Positions 24,101 through 33,303 are shown, numbered from the stretch's first letter. The stretch: DNA of 64,000 nt from Theropithecus gelada (GCF_003255815.1 NC_037668.1:70388940-70452939); one strand, 5' to 3'. Notes: generated from the letters alone by a model not told the origin. Translations and numbers: made by a program.

Positions 24101-24532
24101 GGCAACAAAGCAAGACTCCCAACCCGCCAACACCCCCCCCCCAAAAAAAAATCTCCTTACACAAATTGCCTACAGACCACTTGATACAGAGAATGGGCCA
24201 GACATGGTGAGTTAGTTGTGAACCAACTGGTGACACTGGTAGGTGTGTTGAAGAGAGAAGGTTTTATCATTCTTAAATTTGACACTGTTCATTGCAGGGG
24301 TCCTCCTCGCCAAAGACAGCCTAGAGAGGACGGCAATGAAGAAGATAAAGAAAATCAAGGAGATGAGACCCAAGGTCAGCAGCCACCTCAACGTCGGTAC
24401 CGCCGCAACTTCAATTACCGACGCAGACGCCCAGAAAACCCTAAACCACAAGATGGCAAAGAGACAAAAGCAGCCGATCCACCAGCTGAGAATTCGTCCG
24501 CTCCCGAGGCTGAGCAGGGCGGGGCTGAGTAA
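5999..24532 (+). CDS. YBX1: Y-box-binding protein 1 (YB-1), join of 7 coding exons
   Basis: Joined exons 5999-6164, 6848-6911, 17093-17126, 19790-19879, 20208-20510, 20741-20823 and 24298-24532 give 975 nt, 324 aa plus TAA. Every junction has GT/AG sites and keeps frame. The N-terminus (1-50) is Ala/Pro-rich. The cold-shock domain (about 51-129) has Trp65 and RNP1 NGYGFIN (70-76) with Phe74, and RNP2 VFVHQ (84-88) with Phe85 and His87. These are the aromatic residues known to stack on RNA and single-stranded DNA. Ser102, a reported AKT/RSK site, is present in LRSVGDGE. The C-terminal half alternates Arg/Tyr-rich and acidic clusters, as expected of this disordered RNA-packing tail. YB-1 is a major mRNP protein that also acts in transcription, splicing, translation control and stress granules, shuttling between nucleus and cytoplasm. 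No break, frameshift or unusual substitution was seen. Confidence 0.98.
6848..6911 (+). CDS. YBX1: YBX1 coding exon 2 (RNP1)
   Basis: Acceptor TTTTCCAG, donor GTGAGC. Encodes Ala56 to the first two bases of Arg77, including Trp65 and the RNP1 strand NGYGFIN of the cold-shock domain. Confidence 0.97.
6912..10180 (+). other. YBX1: YBX1 intron 2, 5' part
   Basis: Mostly single-copy, AT-rich intron sequence beginning GTGAGC. Apart from a MER5-like element near 8297, no gene or RNA is recognised. Short ORFs here lack coding character. Confidence 0.6.
8297..8443. repeat. MER5/hAT-like nonautonomous DNA transposon
   Basis: Degenerate terminal inverted repeats: CAGTGGTTTTCAAA at the left and TTCAAAATCACTGC at the right, the hallmark ends of MER5-type hAT elements. 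The body is diverged and has no coding capacity. Confidence 0.55.
10160..10335 (+). repeat. MIR-like SINE fragment
   Basis: The text GAGGCACAAGGAAGTTGTTACTTG… GTGGCAGGCAGGATTGGAACTG follows the MIR antisense core ('gaggcacagagaggttaagtaacttgcc… gctgggattcgaac'). It is diverged and has no gene. Confidence 0.6.
10739..11031 (-). repeat. AluS-like SINE
   Basis: Antisense Alu in YBX1 intron 2, from poly-T to GCGCGGGGCC, with AAGGGTG flanking repeats on both sides. Confidence 0.95.
11100..11200 (-). repeat. FLAM-type Alu monomer fragment
   Basis: Antisense left-monomer remnant (GAATCTCTCTATGTTGCCC… CAGCCTCCCAAA), flanked by AATGTGTGGT on each side. A (TTGG)n stretch lies at its 5' edge. Confidence 0.65.
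11629..12507 (+). mobile_element. Tigger-family (pogo/Tc1-mariner) DNA transposon, internally deleted
   Basis: Left end TACAGTTTGGTGAACAAC and right end GTTATTCAAGGATAGGCTGTA form terminal inverted repeats next to TA. The body (GGTCCACTTACACAGATTTT…, …GCAAGAATACAGTATATAATAC…, …GTCAAAAGTTATAGGCACATT…) matches what I recall of Tigger1/2 consensus stretches. At about 880 bp it lacks an intact transposase. It lies in YBX1 intron 2. Confidence 0.8.
12508..13467 (+). other. YBX1: YBX1 intron 2, no feature recognised
   Basis: AT-rich intronic sequence between the Tigger element and a short Alu. I see no gene, RNA or repeat I can name. Confidence 0.5.
13468..13624 (+). repeat. FRAM-like Alu right monomer
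   Basis: Single right-monomer-type Alu (GCAGGGTGTGGTGGTGCACACC… to CTCTAGCCTGGACAACAAAG), ending in a 19-base A run. Confidence 0.8.
13650..14640 (-). pseudogene. Possible antisense processed retrocopy (source unknown)
   Basis: Read on the minus strand this segment ends in ATTAAA (complement of 13683-13688), about 16 nt before an A-rich run (T run at 13650-13666), as at an mRNA 3' end. A minus ORF at 14342-14593 (83 codons) lies upstream of a UTR-like AT-rich stretch. An Alu fragment (13902-14049) interrupts it. I do not recognise the parent gene and found no target-site duplication, so a chance arrangement remains possible. Confidence 0.35.
13902..14049 (-). repeat. Alu, deleted right monomer
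   Basis: A poly-T run leads directly into GTATTTTTAATAGAGACAGG and the left monomer, ending GCGCCTGGCC. The target-site duplication CCAGAATCAC flanks it, so the shortened form was probably inserted as such. Confidence 0.9.
14936..15072 (-). repeat. Old Alu/FLAM remnant
   Basis: Antisense, diverged (GAGACAGGGTCTCGCTCTG… CCCAGCTAATTTTT… TACAGGGTCTTGCCCC), with internal deletions. Confidence 0.75.
15415..15709 (-). repeat. AluS-like SINE
   Basis: Antisense Alu ending CCCCTGTGCCCGGACT. Flanks share GGAAAAA(T/G)TTTA, a probable target-site duplication. Confidence 0.93.
15710..17092 (+). other. YBX1: YBX1 intron 2, 3' part
   Basis: Single-copy-looking intron ending in the exon 3 acceptor TCTGTCTTGCAG. 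No gene or RNA recognised. Confidence 0.6.
17093..17126 (+). CDS. YBX1: YBX1 coding exon 3 (34 nt, RNP2)
   Basis: Very short exon between TCTTGCAG and GTGAGT. It completes Arg77 and encodes residues 78-88, including VFVHQ with Phe85 and His87 of RNP2. Its length is not a multiple of three, so skipping would shift the frame and remove nucleic-acid contacts. Confidence 0.96.
17127..19789 (+). other. YBX1: YBX1 intron 3 with one MIR
   Basis: AT-rich intron. Apart from a MIR near 18.9 kb, no nameable element or RNA was seen. The acceptor is TGTTACTAG. Confidence 0.6.
18890..19085 (+). repeat. MIR SINE
   Basis: Sense MIR core: ACTAACTGTGTGACCTTGGG CAAGTCACCTAACTTT followed by CATTATCTGTAAAATGGGAT. 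This conserved core is readily recognised, although the element is old. Confidence 0.85.
19790..19879 (+). CDS. YBX1: YBX1 coding exon 4
   Basis: Residues 89-118: second half of the cold-shock domain with the basic KKNNPRK loop, Ser102 and the FDVVEGEK strand. Acceptor TTACTAG, donor GTGAGG. Length 90 nt keeps frame. Confidence 0.97.
20208..20510 (+). CDS. YBX1: YBX1 coding exon 5
   Basis: Residues 119-219, following acceptor TTTTGTAG and ending at GTAAGT. Encodes the end of the cold-shock domain and the first Arg/Tyr-rich basic blocks ([19 protein letters not shown]) separated by a Glu/Ser-rich acidic block. Confidence 0.97.
20741..20823 (+). CDS. YBX1: YBX1 coding exon 6
   Basis: Residues 220-246 plus two bases of codon 247. 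Acceptor TCTTTTTCAG, donor GTATGG. Encodes [11 protein letters not shown] and the [11 protein letters not shown] basic block. Confidence 0.97.
23160..23271 (-). repeat. Alu left-monomer fragment
   Basis: Antisense fragment GTAGAGATGGAGTTGCACTG… to GAGCCACTGTGCCCAACC, with a small deletion. Confidence 0.85.
23857..24150 (+). repeat. AluJ-like SINE
   Basis: Sense Alu lacking its first ~20 bases, ending in a C-rich then A-rich tail (CAACACCCCCCCCCCAAAA). It lies about 150 bp upstream of YBX1 exon 7. Confidence 0.9.
24298..24532 (+). CDS. YBX1: YBX1 coding exon 7 and stop
   Basis: Completes Arg247 and encodes 248-324: GPPRQRQP, an acidic NEEDKENQ block, [14 protein letters not shown], and the acidic tail EAEQGGAE, then TAA at 24530-24532. 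The exon continues 31 nt as 3' UTR to donor GTAAGC at 24564. Confidence 0.97.
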
Positions 24533-24563
24533 ATGCCGGCTTACCATCTCTACCATCATCCGG
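24533..24563 (+). other. YBX1: YBX1 3' UTR, exon 7 part
   Basis: 31 nt between the stop and the last donor site. Because the final junction is under 50 nt after the stop, the transcript should escape nonsense-mediated decay. Confidence 0.9.
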
Positions 24564-25462
24564 GTAAGCAAGCTTGGATGGCCATCATTTATGACAGTTG
24601 TGAGTGGTGACCATTTCATTTTATTAATACAAGAGGGGGAAAATCTCAGTTCCATCAGATAAAGCCATGTTATTTATAATGTATTCTGCCCTGTTCTTAA
24701 TTAACTAATAGTTCATTTTAGGAATATTGAATATCATAGTCATATTTGGCCACCCCTCAGCTAGTTCTCAATTCTGACACTGGAGACCTGTATTTTCTTG
24801 AGTATTTTGAACTGTTAGTGCTTTCTATTAACTTTTCTGAATGAATTTTATGATGTCACTAGTAAACGGAGGAAAGTTTTGCTAGCTATATTCTGAGAAA
24901 TAAGTTAATTACATTATTATTTATGCATTATTTCAAAAAAGAAGTGGGATAGCTATTAGAATTAACCCACTGAAAGTGGCAACATCGATATAATCTTTTA
25001 ATCATTTCTAATTGTTTTTTGTTGGTTTATGTTGTTCCGGGAAAAAGATGAGAGTGTTTTGTGTCTAAAAACTCCTAGGAGAATGACTCATGGTTTATCA
25101 TTGTGTATTTAAACTGCCTATAGATTAATAGTAATAATTCTCTGGCAGACCACATGATACATTTATGTTCTTGTTACTTTAGCTTATTAGCTCACTTGTT
25201 TTTGTTACCCTTAATTCCAAAATTAAGGGGTTCCTTTTCATTCAGCATTTTACATGATATCGAGAGGTGTGTGATTGTCCTTCCCTCCGAAATTAGCATT
25301 CAACCAGTAGTGCTCTTGGTTTTTTCCCCTTTGCTATTTGCTGGATGGCAAAAGATCTGTTAATGTCTCCCGATACACAAGTAATGTAAGCTAGAGCATG
25401 TACTACACTAAATGAAGATTACCATGAATTCTACATGATCATCTTTATTTTTTTCTTTACAG
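24564..25462 (+). other. YBX1: YBX1 intron 7 (in the 3' UTR)
   Basis: GTAAGC to TTTCTTTACAG. AT-rich with no repeat I can name. It contains TGACTCA (AP-1-like) near 25084, of unknown meaning. Confidence 0.85.
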
Positions 25463-25755
25463 TTTAGTCATCCAACAAGAAGAAATATGAAATTCCAGCA
25501 ATAAGAAATGAACAAAAGATTGGAGCTGAAGACCTTAAGTGCTTGCTTTTTGCCCGTTGACCAGATAAATAGAACTATCTGCATTATCTATGCAGCATGG
25601 GGTTTTTATTATTTTTACCTAAAGACGTCTCTTTTTGGTAATAACAAACGTGTTTTTTAAAAAAGCCTGGTTTTTCTCAATACGCCTTTAAAGGTTTTTA
25701 AATTGTTTCATATCTGGTCAAGTTGAGATTTTTAAGAACTTCATTTTTAATTTGT

Positions 25756-25761
25756 AATAAA
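25756..25761 (+). terminator. YBX1: Poly(A) signal AATAAA (proximal)
   Basis: Canonical hexamer in TTTGTAATAAAAGTTT, about 60 nt before the distal signal. Confidence 0.8.
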
Positions 25762-25812
25762 AGTTTACAACTTGATTTTTTCAAAAAAGTCAACAAACTG
25801 CAAGCACCTGTT

Positions 25813-25818
25813 AATAAA
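25813..25818 (+). terminator. YBX1: Poly(A) signal AATAAA (distal)
   Basis: Canonical hexamer in GTTAATAAAGGTC, followed by the U/GU-rich TTGTCTTTGTGTAAATTTG expected downstream of a cleavage site. Confidence 0.88.
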
Positions 25819-25834
25819 GGTCTTAAATAATTGT

Positions 25835-26411
25835 CTTTGTGTAAATTTGTCTAGTTTTGCTTTAGTTTAAGTTCTTAGCTATTTATAGGACCCTCAGCTT
25901 GACCCAGTCTACAAATAGATGATGCTCACTGGCAATTCCCTCAGGTAAAACGTCTTTAAAATCTCTAATCCTTTAAGTGGCATGCCTGTGGGCCCATAAT
26001 AAAAATTAGAAAATACATACTCTTGATAACCTGGCTATTTTTCATTGAAGGATTAGCTCATTTGTAAGGAAGGCTTTTTTGTGTGGGTTCCTTTGGCTGT
26101 GAGGCAGTGTTTAAAAGGGCATTGCTCTAGCCTAGACCAACCAGACTCTCATCCTGCTCCACTTAGTTTTGTCACGTTCAGAGAATTTATTTCAGTGTGC
26201 CAATTGAAGATGTCAACTTTAAAGTGTTAGGAGAACCTGTCACAGTGCCTGGTGTGGTCATCAAATACTGGTTCAGCTGCTTATGTCCTAGAGATGGAAA
26301 CAAATAATATAAAACCCTTGGGAAAACTGCTTAGGAACATGGAGGTTGGTGAACTTGTAATTATGTGGTTCTCAACACCTTGTAGCCTAAGCCTAGTCTG
26401 GCTGTTCTTTT
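25835..26411. other. Downstream flank of YBX1, no gene
   Basis: AT-rich sequence with no element I can name. Confidence 0.5.
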
Positions 26412-26697
26412 CTGTTTTTGAGACTTGAGTCGTGTTCTGTCACCAGGCTGGAGTGCAGTGGCGCGATCTCGGCTCACTGCAACCTCTGCCTCCGGGTTTA
26501 AGCGATTCTCCTGCCTCAGCCTCCTGAGTAGCTGGGACTGCAGGCGTGTGCCACCACGCCCAGCTAATTTTTGTATTTTTAGTAGAGATGGGGTTTCACT
26601 GTGTTAGCCAGGATGGTCTCAATCTCTTGACCTTGTGATCTGCCTGCCTCAGCCTCCCAAAGTGCTGGGTTTACAGGTGTGAGCCACGGCACCCGGA
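26412..26697 (-). repeat. AluS-like SINE
   Basis: Antisense Alu with target-site duplication CTGGCTGTT on both sides. Confidence 0.95.
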
Positions 26698-27107
26698 CTC
26701 TGGCTGTTGTTTTCTAAATGTTTTGTTAGATGTTCTTTGGCTTGCTTTGTGAAATAGTCATGTAGTTGATAGTGACTGCTGTCCAGAAACACTCCAGATC
26801 ATCTTGGCCAGCTTTCAGGGCTCAGGAGAAATAGGGGTCGGGAGTAGGCCAGAGTGGCACATCAGGAATCCTGCAGTGCTGTGGAAGTCATCTCCTGCTT
26901 GGGACTAACTCTTCACAGAGGACTTGATAAGAGACTACTCAAAAACTTTTTTAACCCTAGTTAGTGTAAATATCTGTACTGCAGAAGTGAGTTTGTTAGC
27001 CCATTTCTTGCCGGTATTTATGAAAATAATACCCAGTGTTGGCAAGAGTGCAGTGGACCTGAGACTTAAAAACTGTTGGTAGCATCTAAACTGTTACTTA
27101 CATGCAC
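26698..27107. other. Intergenic, nothing recognised
   Basis: No gene or nameable repeat between an Alu and a DNA-transposon fragment. Confidence 0.45.
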
Positions 27108-27331
27108 ACAGTCCCTGACTTACAGTGGTTCAACTTAGGGGATTTAGTGGGGTTGCAGTTTCTACTGAATAAACATTGTTTTCATGGCATCACAGAGTTG
27201 AAAAATCATCAATGAAACCATCATAAGTCGACTGCCGTGTTGCCAACATTAAATTTAGTTTCAACTTAATGATTTTCTGACTTGTGGTTTATGGGAATAT
27301 TGCCTCATCATAAATTGAAGAGCATCTGTAT
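27108..27331. repeat. Nonautonomous Tigger-like DNA transposon
   Basis: Left end CAGTCCCTGACTTACAGTGGTTCAAC, right end …AAATTGAAGAGCATCTGTA. These fit the 'acttacgatggttcgac… gtcgaggagcatctgta' ends of short Tigger/MER-type elements. Confidence 0.65.
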
Positions 27332-28258
27332 TAGGATATCATGGAAATAGGAAGACCAACAACTGATTAAATACCAATAATGTTAGAATGAGATTTTTGA
27401 AAACACGTTGAGGACAGTTTTGGGGGAATACAATCTTGTGTGCTAGTGTTGGCACGTTTTTAGATATTGTCTTGTGTTCTGTTGCCCAGTACTTTGAGTA
27501 CTTAAGGATTATTTGTAAGGAACTACAGAGCCTGTACATCTCAAAAACTACCCAGAAAACTTGTAGCCAAGATCAAGGTTTAGAACCTGTTCTGCCAATC
27601 AGATGCACCAACATGAGACCTAGAGACATTGCTAGGAAGCTATGCAAACTCATTTTGCTAGCGAGGGTGGTCGCTGTGCTTTGGTGATACAACAGCAGGG
27701 ATGATTTCCTCCTATCTGCCTCATGGGTTTTGATATTCACTGAGCCTGGTTCCCCAGCCTTAGCAATTGTGAGATAACCTGGTTTTTTTGTTTGTCCGTT
27801 TTTGTCTTCAGAAGGGAGGTGCCATTTGGAGCAGAGTGAACACAGGAGAGCAGGAAGTGAGGAAGAAAGCGACTGTGTCATAGTTTCTGTTGAACGTTGC
27901 ACTGGAAGACCTAGGGCAGTACAGTTTAAAAAAAAAAAAAAAAGGAAGGATTTGGGAGAAATAATTGTCATGCATAGGTGATGCTAGCCACACGGAAAAT
28001 CCAAAAGATCTTGTAGTCAAATTTGAGTGTTTATAATTGGCTAGTTGTGTTTCTGTATAGTAATGTCTAGAAAATAATGACATATTCTCGTGATACTATC
28101 AAGGAAAGGTAGTTAGGAGTGAATTTATGGATCTTCATGGAAGGGAGTAGAACAGTCAAATGACAATGGATTTTTTTGTCCTTGTTTATGGATATTAAGA
28201 CTTGTCAGTTCATCCAGTGATTAAATGTATTTCACTTTTAAAGTCTTAGGGTTACTAG
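27332..28258. other. Intergenic, nothing recognised
   Basis: Single-copy-looking DNA. A 17-base A run near 27927-27943 has no neighbouring Alu. Confidence 0.45.
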
Positions 28259-28552
28259 GCCAGGCGCAGTGGCTCACACATGTAATCCCAGCACTTTGGG
28301 AGGCGGAGGTGGGTGGATCACGAGGTCAAGAGATCGATACCATCCTGGCCTACATGGTGAAACCCCATCTCTACTAAAAATACAAAAATTAGCTGGGCGT
28401 GGTGGCAGGCACCTGTGGTCCCAGCTACTCAAGAGACTGAGGCAGGAGAATTGCTTGAACCCGGGAGGTGGAGGTTGCAGTGATCCTAGATTGCGCCCCT
28501 GCACTCCAGCCTGGTGACAGAGCAAGACTCTGTCTCAAAAAACTAATAATAA
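28259..28552 (+). repeat. AluS/Y-like SINE
   Basis: Sense, full-length, starting GGCCAGGCGCAGTGGCTCAC. The tail is (AATA)n-like, and AAGTCTTAGGGTTA occurs on both sides as a target-site duplication. Confidence 0.95.
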
Positions 28553-28916
28553 TATAAATAAATAGATGAAGTCTTAGGGTTATTCTGGCGTGTCTTGGAA
28601 AGCAAACAGAAAGGGGCCTGAAGGGATGTTGAAGATTTAAAGAGAAAAAGATGTGAAGTAGTTGTCTTGGGAATGGGAAAACAAATATATGAGGGACATG
28701 CAGAATTGCCAGCAGGTGGAGAGTTGAATTTAACTAGGGCTTTGCCAGGTGAATTCAACGAAGGAAAGAGCAAAGGTATTGAGTGTGTATACAAACCTAT
28801 ATGGTATAGCCTATTGCTCCTAGGCTGCAAACCTATACAGCATGTAACTGCTGAATACAGGCAGTTATAACACAGTGGTAAATATTTGTGTGTCTAAGCG
28901 TAGAAGGGGTACAGAA

Positions 28917-29193
28917 GGCTGGACATGGTACCTCATGCCTGTAATCCCAGCATCTTGGGAGACCAGGAATTTGAGACCAACCTGGGTAAAATAGCAAGAC
29001 CCCATCTCTGCGAAAGTTTCAAAGTTAGCCAGATATGGTGGCACATGCCTGTAGTCCCAGCTACTTGGAAGGCTAAGGAGGGTCGCTTGAGCCCAGGAGT
29101 TCAAGGCTGCAGAGCCATGATTGTACCACTGCATTCCATCCAACCTGGGCAACAAAGCAAGATTCTTTAAAAAAAAAAAAAAAAAAAAAAAAT
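28917..29193 (+). repeat. AluJ-like SINE
   Basis: Sense, diverged, ending in a 26-base A run. Confidence 0.93.
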
Positions 29194-29410
29194 GAAAAAT
29201 GAGAAAAGGTAGAGGAAAAAGGCCATATAAATGTTTCAAAAGAAACACCTGTACAGGGTACTTAACCATAGGTTGAACTTGCAAGACAAAAAGTTACTCT
29301 GGGTGATTGGTGAGTAAACGTGGAGGGCTAGAACATTACTGTACACTTATGCTACAAAAAGCACTTATAAAAGGTGTTTTCCATTTAACTTTTACCTTAC
29401 AAACTAATTG

Positions 29411-29701
29411 CTTTCTTTTTTTTTTTTTGGGGGGGGGGCGGGTTGGGGGATGGAGTCTCACTGTGTCACCCAGGCTGGAGTGCAATGGCAGAGGCCTCCC
29501 AGGTTCAACCGATTCTCCTGCCTCAGCCGCCTTAGTAGCTGGGACTACAGGCACCTGCCACCACGCCCAGCTAAGTTTTGTGTTTTTAGTAGACGGTTTC
29601 ACCATGTTGGTCAGGCTGGTCTCAAACTCCTGACCTCATGATCCACCCACTTCGGCCTCCCAAAGTGCTGGGATTACAGGTGTGAGCCACCGCACCCGGC
29701 C
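29411..29701 (-). repeat. AluS-like SINE with G-rich insertion in its tail
   Basis: Antisense Alu with target-site duplication ACAAACTAATT. Between poly-T and GATGGAGTCTCAC lies an unusual run of about ten G, then CGGGTTGGGGG. Confidence 0.93.
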
Positions 29702-30229
29702 ACAAACTAATTTTTAACAACTTTTTGACTCTTAAGTTAAAACTACAACTGTCTGAAAATACATCCTTATCTGTAAGCTTTCTTTAAAATTTTACCTTGT
29801 AGGTTCAGGGGGACGTTTGCTGTTTTGTTATTTAGGTAAACTTGTGATTCTCCATATCACTGTCTTTTACCTACACACTTGTCCCACTGAAAGGTCTTCA
29901 GGGGCAGTAACATGAATGGAATTTTCATCTCCTTTGATAACAATGATAACAGTGCCTTCTGGAATACCTCCTGAAGGACCTGTCTGGGGCTAACAGTTAA
30001 ACGTTAACTTTTAAAAAACATATTAGGCAAACATTATTAAAGTGTCACGTAGTAAATACATAAACCATTAACAGTCATTATTATTACAAGCTGTATATAA
30101 TTGTATGTGCTTTATGTGACTGGTAGTGCCGTAAATTTGTTTATACCAGCATCAGTACAAACATGAGTAATATGTTGCCCTATGACATTCCTATGGCAAG
30201 GACATCACTGGGCAGTAGGAATTTTTCAA
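29702..30229. other. Intergenic, nothing recognised
   Basis: AT-rich sequence leading into the L1 3' end. The border with L1 is not exact. Confidence 0.45.
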
Positions 30230-30554
30230 CTCAGTATCTTTTATTGATAGAAAGTATTTTACATGTGTACATGTGAGTATGTTACATGAATAGAATGTGA
30301 TGATCAGGTCAGGGGTATATCACCTTGAGGTACACCTTGAGTATCATTTGTACATATTGGTAACACTTCAAGTTCTGTCTTCTAGCTATGTTGAAATTAG
30401 AGTACATTGTTACTAATATACAATACATAGTCACCCTACTGTGCTATAGAATATTGGGGCTTATTCTAACTATGTACCCACTAATCAACCTCTCTTTACC
30501 CACCCTCACACCCTTCCCAGCCTCTAGTATGTATTCTCTATCTCTGTGGGGTCA

Positions 30555-30852
30555 ATTTTTTTTTCTTTTTTTTGAGACGGAATCTTGCTCTGTTGCCCAG
30601 GCTGGAGTACAGTGGCGCGATCTCGGCTCACTCCAACCTCTGCCTCCTGGGTTCAAGTGATTCTCCTGCCTCAACCTCCCAAGTAGCTGGGACTACAGGT
30701 GCCCACCACCACACCAGCTAATTTTGTGTTTTTAGTAGAGACGGGATTTCACCATGTTGGCCAGGCCGGTCTCAAACTCCTGACCTCAGGTGATGCACCC
30801 ACCTCAGCCTCCCAAAGTGGTGGGATTACAGGCATGAGCCACCATGCCTGGC
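30555..30852 (-). repeat. Alu in L1
   Basis: Antisense Alu. The flanks GGGGTCAATTTTTTT and GGGATTAATTTTTTT are the target-site duplication. Confidence 0.95.
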
Positions 30853-30984
30853 CTGGGATTAATTTTTTTTAGGTCCCACATAAGAGTAGGAACATGTGAC
30901 ATCTGTCTTTCTGTGCCTGACAGTACTTCATGTAACATGCCTCCATTTCCATTTATGTTGCTGCAAATGACATGATTTCATTCT

Positions 30985-31283
30985 TTTTTTTTTTTTTTTG
31001 AGACTGAGTCTCGCTCTGTCGCCCAGGCTGGAGTGCAGTGGCGCTATCTTGGCTCACTGCACGCTCTGCCTCCCGGGTTCACACCATTCTGCCTCAGCCT
31101 CCAGAGTAGCTAGCTGGCACTACAGGCGCCCACCACCACGCCTGGCTAATTTTTTTTGTATTTTTAGTAGAGACGGGGTTTCACCGTGTTAGCCAGGATG
31201 GTCTCAATCTCCTGACCTCGTGATCCGCCTGCCTCGGCCTCCCAAAGTGCTGGGATTGCAGGCGTGAGCCACCATGCCTGGCC
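30985..31283 (-). repeat. AluS/Y-like in L1
   Basis: Antisense Alu with target-site duplication GATTTCATTCTTTTTT. Confidence 0.95.
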
Positions 31284-31389
31284 GATTTCATTCTTTTTTA
31301 ATGGCCAAATAGTATTACGTTGTGTATATATACCACATTTTCTTCATCTGGCAGTGGGTGCTTAGATAGACTCCCTCTTGGTTCTGTTT

Positions 31390-31697
31390 TATTTTTTTAT
31401 TACTATTTTTTAAGACAATGTCTCATTCTGTTTCCCAGGCTGGAGTGTAGTGGCACCAGCCCAGCTCACTGCAGCAGACTCAAACTCATGGGGCTTAAGC
31501 AACCTTCCCAACTCAGCCTCCTGAGTAGCTGTGACTACAGGTGTGTGCCACCACACCTGGCTATTTTTTAAATTTTTTGTAGAGATGAGTTCTCCCTATG
31601 TTGCCTAGGCTGGTCTTGAACTCCAGAACTCAAGGAGTCCTCCCTCCTTGGCCTCCCAAAGTGCTGGGATTATAGGTGTGAGTCGCCACGCCTGACT
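31390..31697 (-). repeat. AluJ-like in L1
   Basis: Antisense, diverged Alu with TAAGACAATGTCTCATTCTG start and GTCGCCACGCCTGACT end. Confidence 0.92.
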
Positions 31698-32336
31698 GCT
31701 GCTATTGTCAATAGTGCTATGCTAAATGTGCAAATGGAGGCATCCCTTTGATACACAGACCCTTATTCCTTTGGGTAAATACCCAACATTGTGATTGCTA
31801 TATTCTATGGTAGTTTTATTCATAATTTTTGAGGAATCTCCATACTGTTTTCCACAGTGGTTGTACCAGTTTATATTCCTACGAACAGTGTATAAGAATT
31901 CCCTTTTCTGTGCATCCTCACCAGCATCTGTTATTTTTTGATATTTTAATAATCACCATTCTTACTAGGGTAAGATCATATCTCATTATGGATTTGATTT
32001 GCATTTCCCTGGTGTCTAGTGGTGTTGAGCATTTTTCCATATACCTGTTGGCCATTTGAATATTTTCATGTGAGAAATGTCTTCATGTCCTTAGCCCACT
32101 TTTTAATGGGATTTTTTTATTATTATTATTTGAGTTCCTTGTATACTCTGGATATTAGTCCCTTGTCAGATGAATAGTTTACATATTTTCTCCCATTCAG
32201 TAGGTTTTCTCTTCACTCTGTTGTTTCCCTTTGTTGTGTAGAAGCTTTTTAGTTTAATATGGTCCCCATTTGTCTATTTTTAGTACAGTTGTGCTTTTGC
32301 ATCCTTAGCCATGAAATCTTTGCCTGGACCAATGGT

Positions 32337-32657
32337 TTTTTTTTTTTTTAGAAACAAGGTCTCACTCCATCACTCAGGCTGGAGTGCAGTAGCATGATCA
32401 CGGCTCACTGTAGCCTCCACCTCCCAGGCTCAAGCAATCCTTTTAATTTTTGTAGAGACACCGTTCTCCTGCCTCAGCCTCCCGAGTAGCTGGCACTACA
32501 GGTGCCCGCCACCACACCTGACTAATTTTTTGTATTTTTAGTAGAGATGGGGTTTCACCAAATTAGCCAGGATGGTCTCGATCTCCTGACATCGTGATCC
32601 GCCCGCCTTGGCCTACCAAGGTGCTGGGATTACAGGCGTCAGCCACTGCACGCGGCC
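32337..32657 (-). repeat. Chimeric Alu in L1
   Basis: Antisense. After CTCAAGCAATCC at 32440 the text jumps to TTTTAATTTTTGTAGAGACA and then back to GTTCTCCTGCCTCAGCC, so two Alu-type pieces are fused out of consensus order. Confidence 0.85.
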
Positions 32658-33303
32658 AGCCTTCTAATATATTTTGAAGTCAAGTAAAGTGATGCGTCCA
32701 GGTTTTTTTTGTTTGTTTGTTTGTTTTTTGCTCGGGATTGCTTTGGCTATTCAGGCTCTTTTGTGGTTCCACATGAATTTTAGGATTGTTTTTTCTAATT
32801 CTGTGTAAAATGACATTGGTATTTTGATAGATATTGCATTGAATCTATAGATTGTTTTTGGGCAGTATTGTTAACAGTATTCTGATCCATGAGAATGTGG
32901 TGTCTCCATTTGTGTCCTCTTCAATGTCTTTTTTCAGTGTTTTGTAGTTTTGTTTGTAGAGATTTTTTGCCTCCTTGGTTATTTCTAGGTATTTTTTTTT
33001 TTATAGCTGTTGTAAGTGGGATTACCTTCTTGAGTTCTTTCTCAGCTAACTCATTATTGGTGTATAGAAACGCTATGGATTCTTACAAGTTTATTAAGTC
33101 TGGGCGTTTTTGATGGAGGCTTTAGGTTTTTCTAGATGTAAGATTATATCATCAGCATAGAGGGACAATTAGACTTCTTTTCCAATTCGGATGCCTTTTA
33201 TTTCTTACTCTTACCTGATTTCACTGGCTAGGACTTTCACTACTGTACTGAGTAGGAATGGTGAATGTAGGCATCCTTGCCTTCTTCGAGATAGAGGAAA
33301 AGG

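Larger units (their letters stand above)
20824..24297 (+). other. YBX1: YBX1 intron 6
   Basis: 3.5 kb intron. It holds an Alu fragment (23160-23271) and a full Alu (23857-24150); the rest has no nameable element. The acceptor is CATTGCAG. Confidence 0.6.
25463..25834 (+). other. YBX1: YBX1 exon 8, 3' UTR
   Basis: Starts TTTAGTCATCCAACAAG. U-rich and A-rich, with GTTTTTTAAAAAAGCC near 25650-25666. YB-1 and PABP are known to compete on the YBX1 mRNA 3' UTR; this is the corresponding region, but the exact site is not assigned. The end is estimated from the second poly(A) signal. Confidence 0.85.

Noticed and set aside
24218..24662. Separate genes suggested by ORFs around 24.2-24.6 kb
   Set aside because: They are YBX1 exon 7 read into the intron, or its other frames.
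27927..27943. Isolated 17-base A run as a retrocopy tail
   Set aside because: No poly(A) signal upstream, no transcript-like sequence and no target duplication seen.
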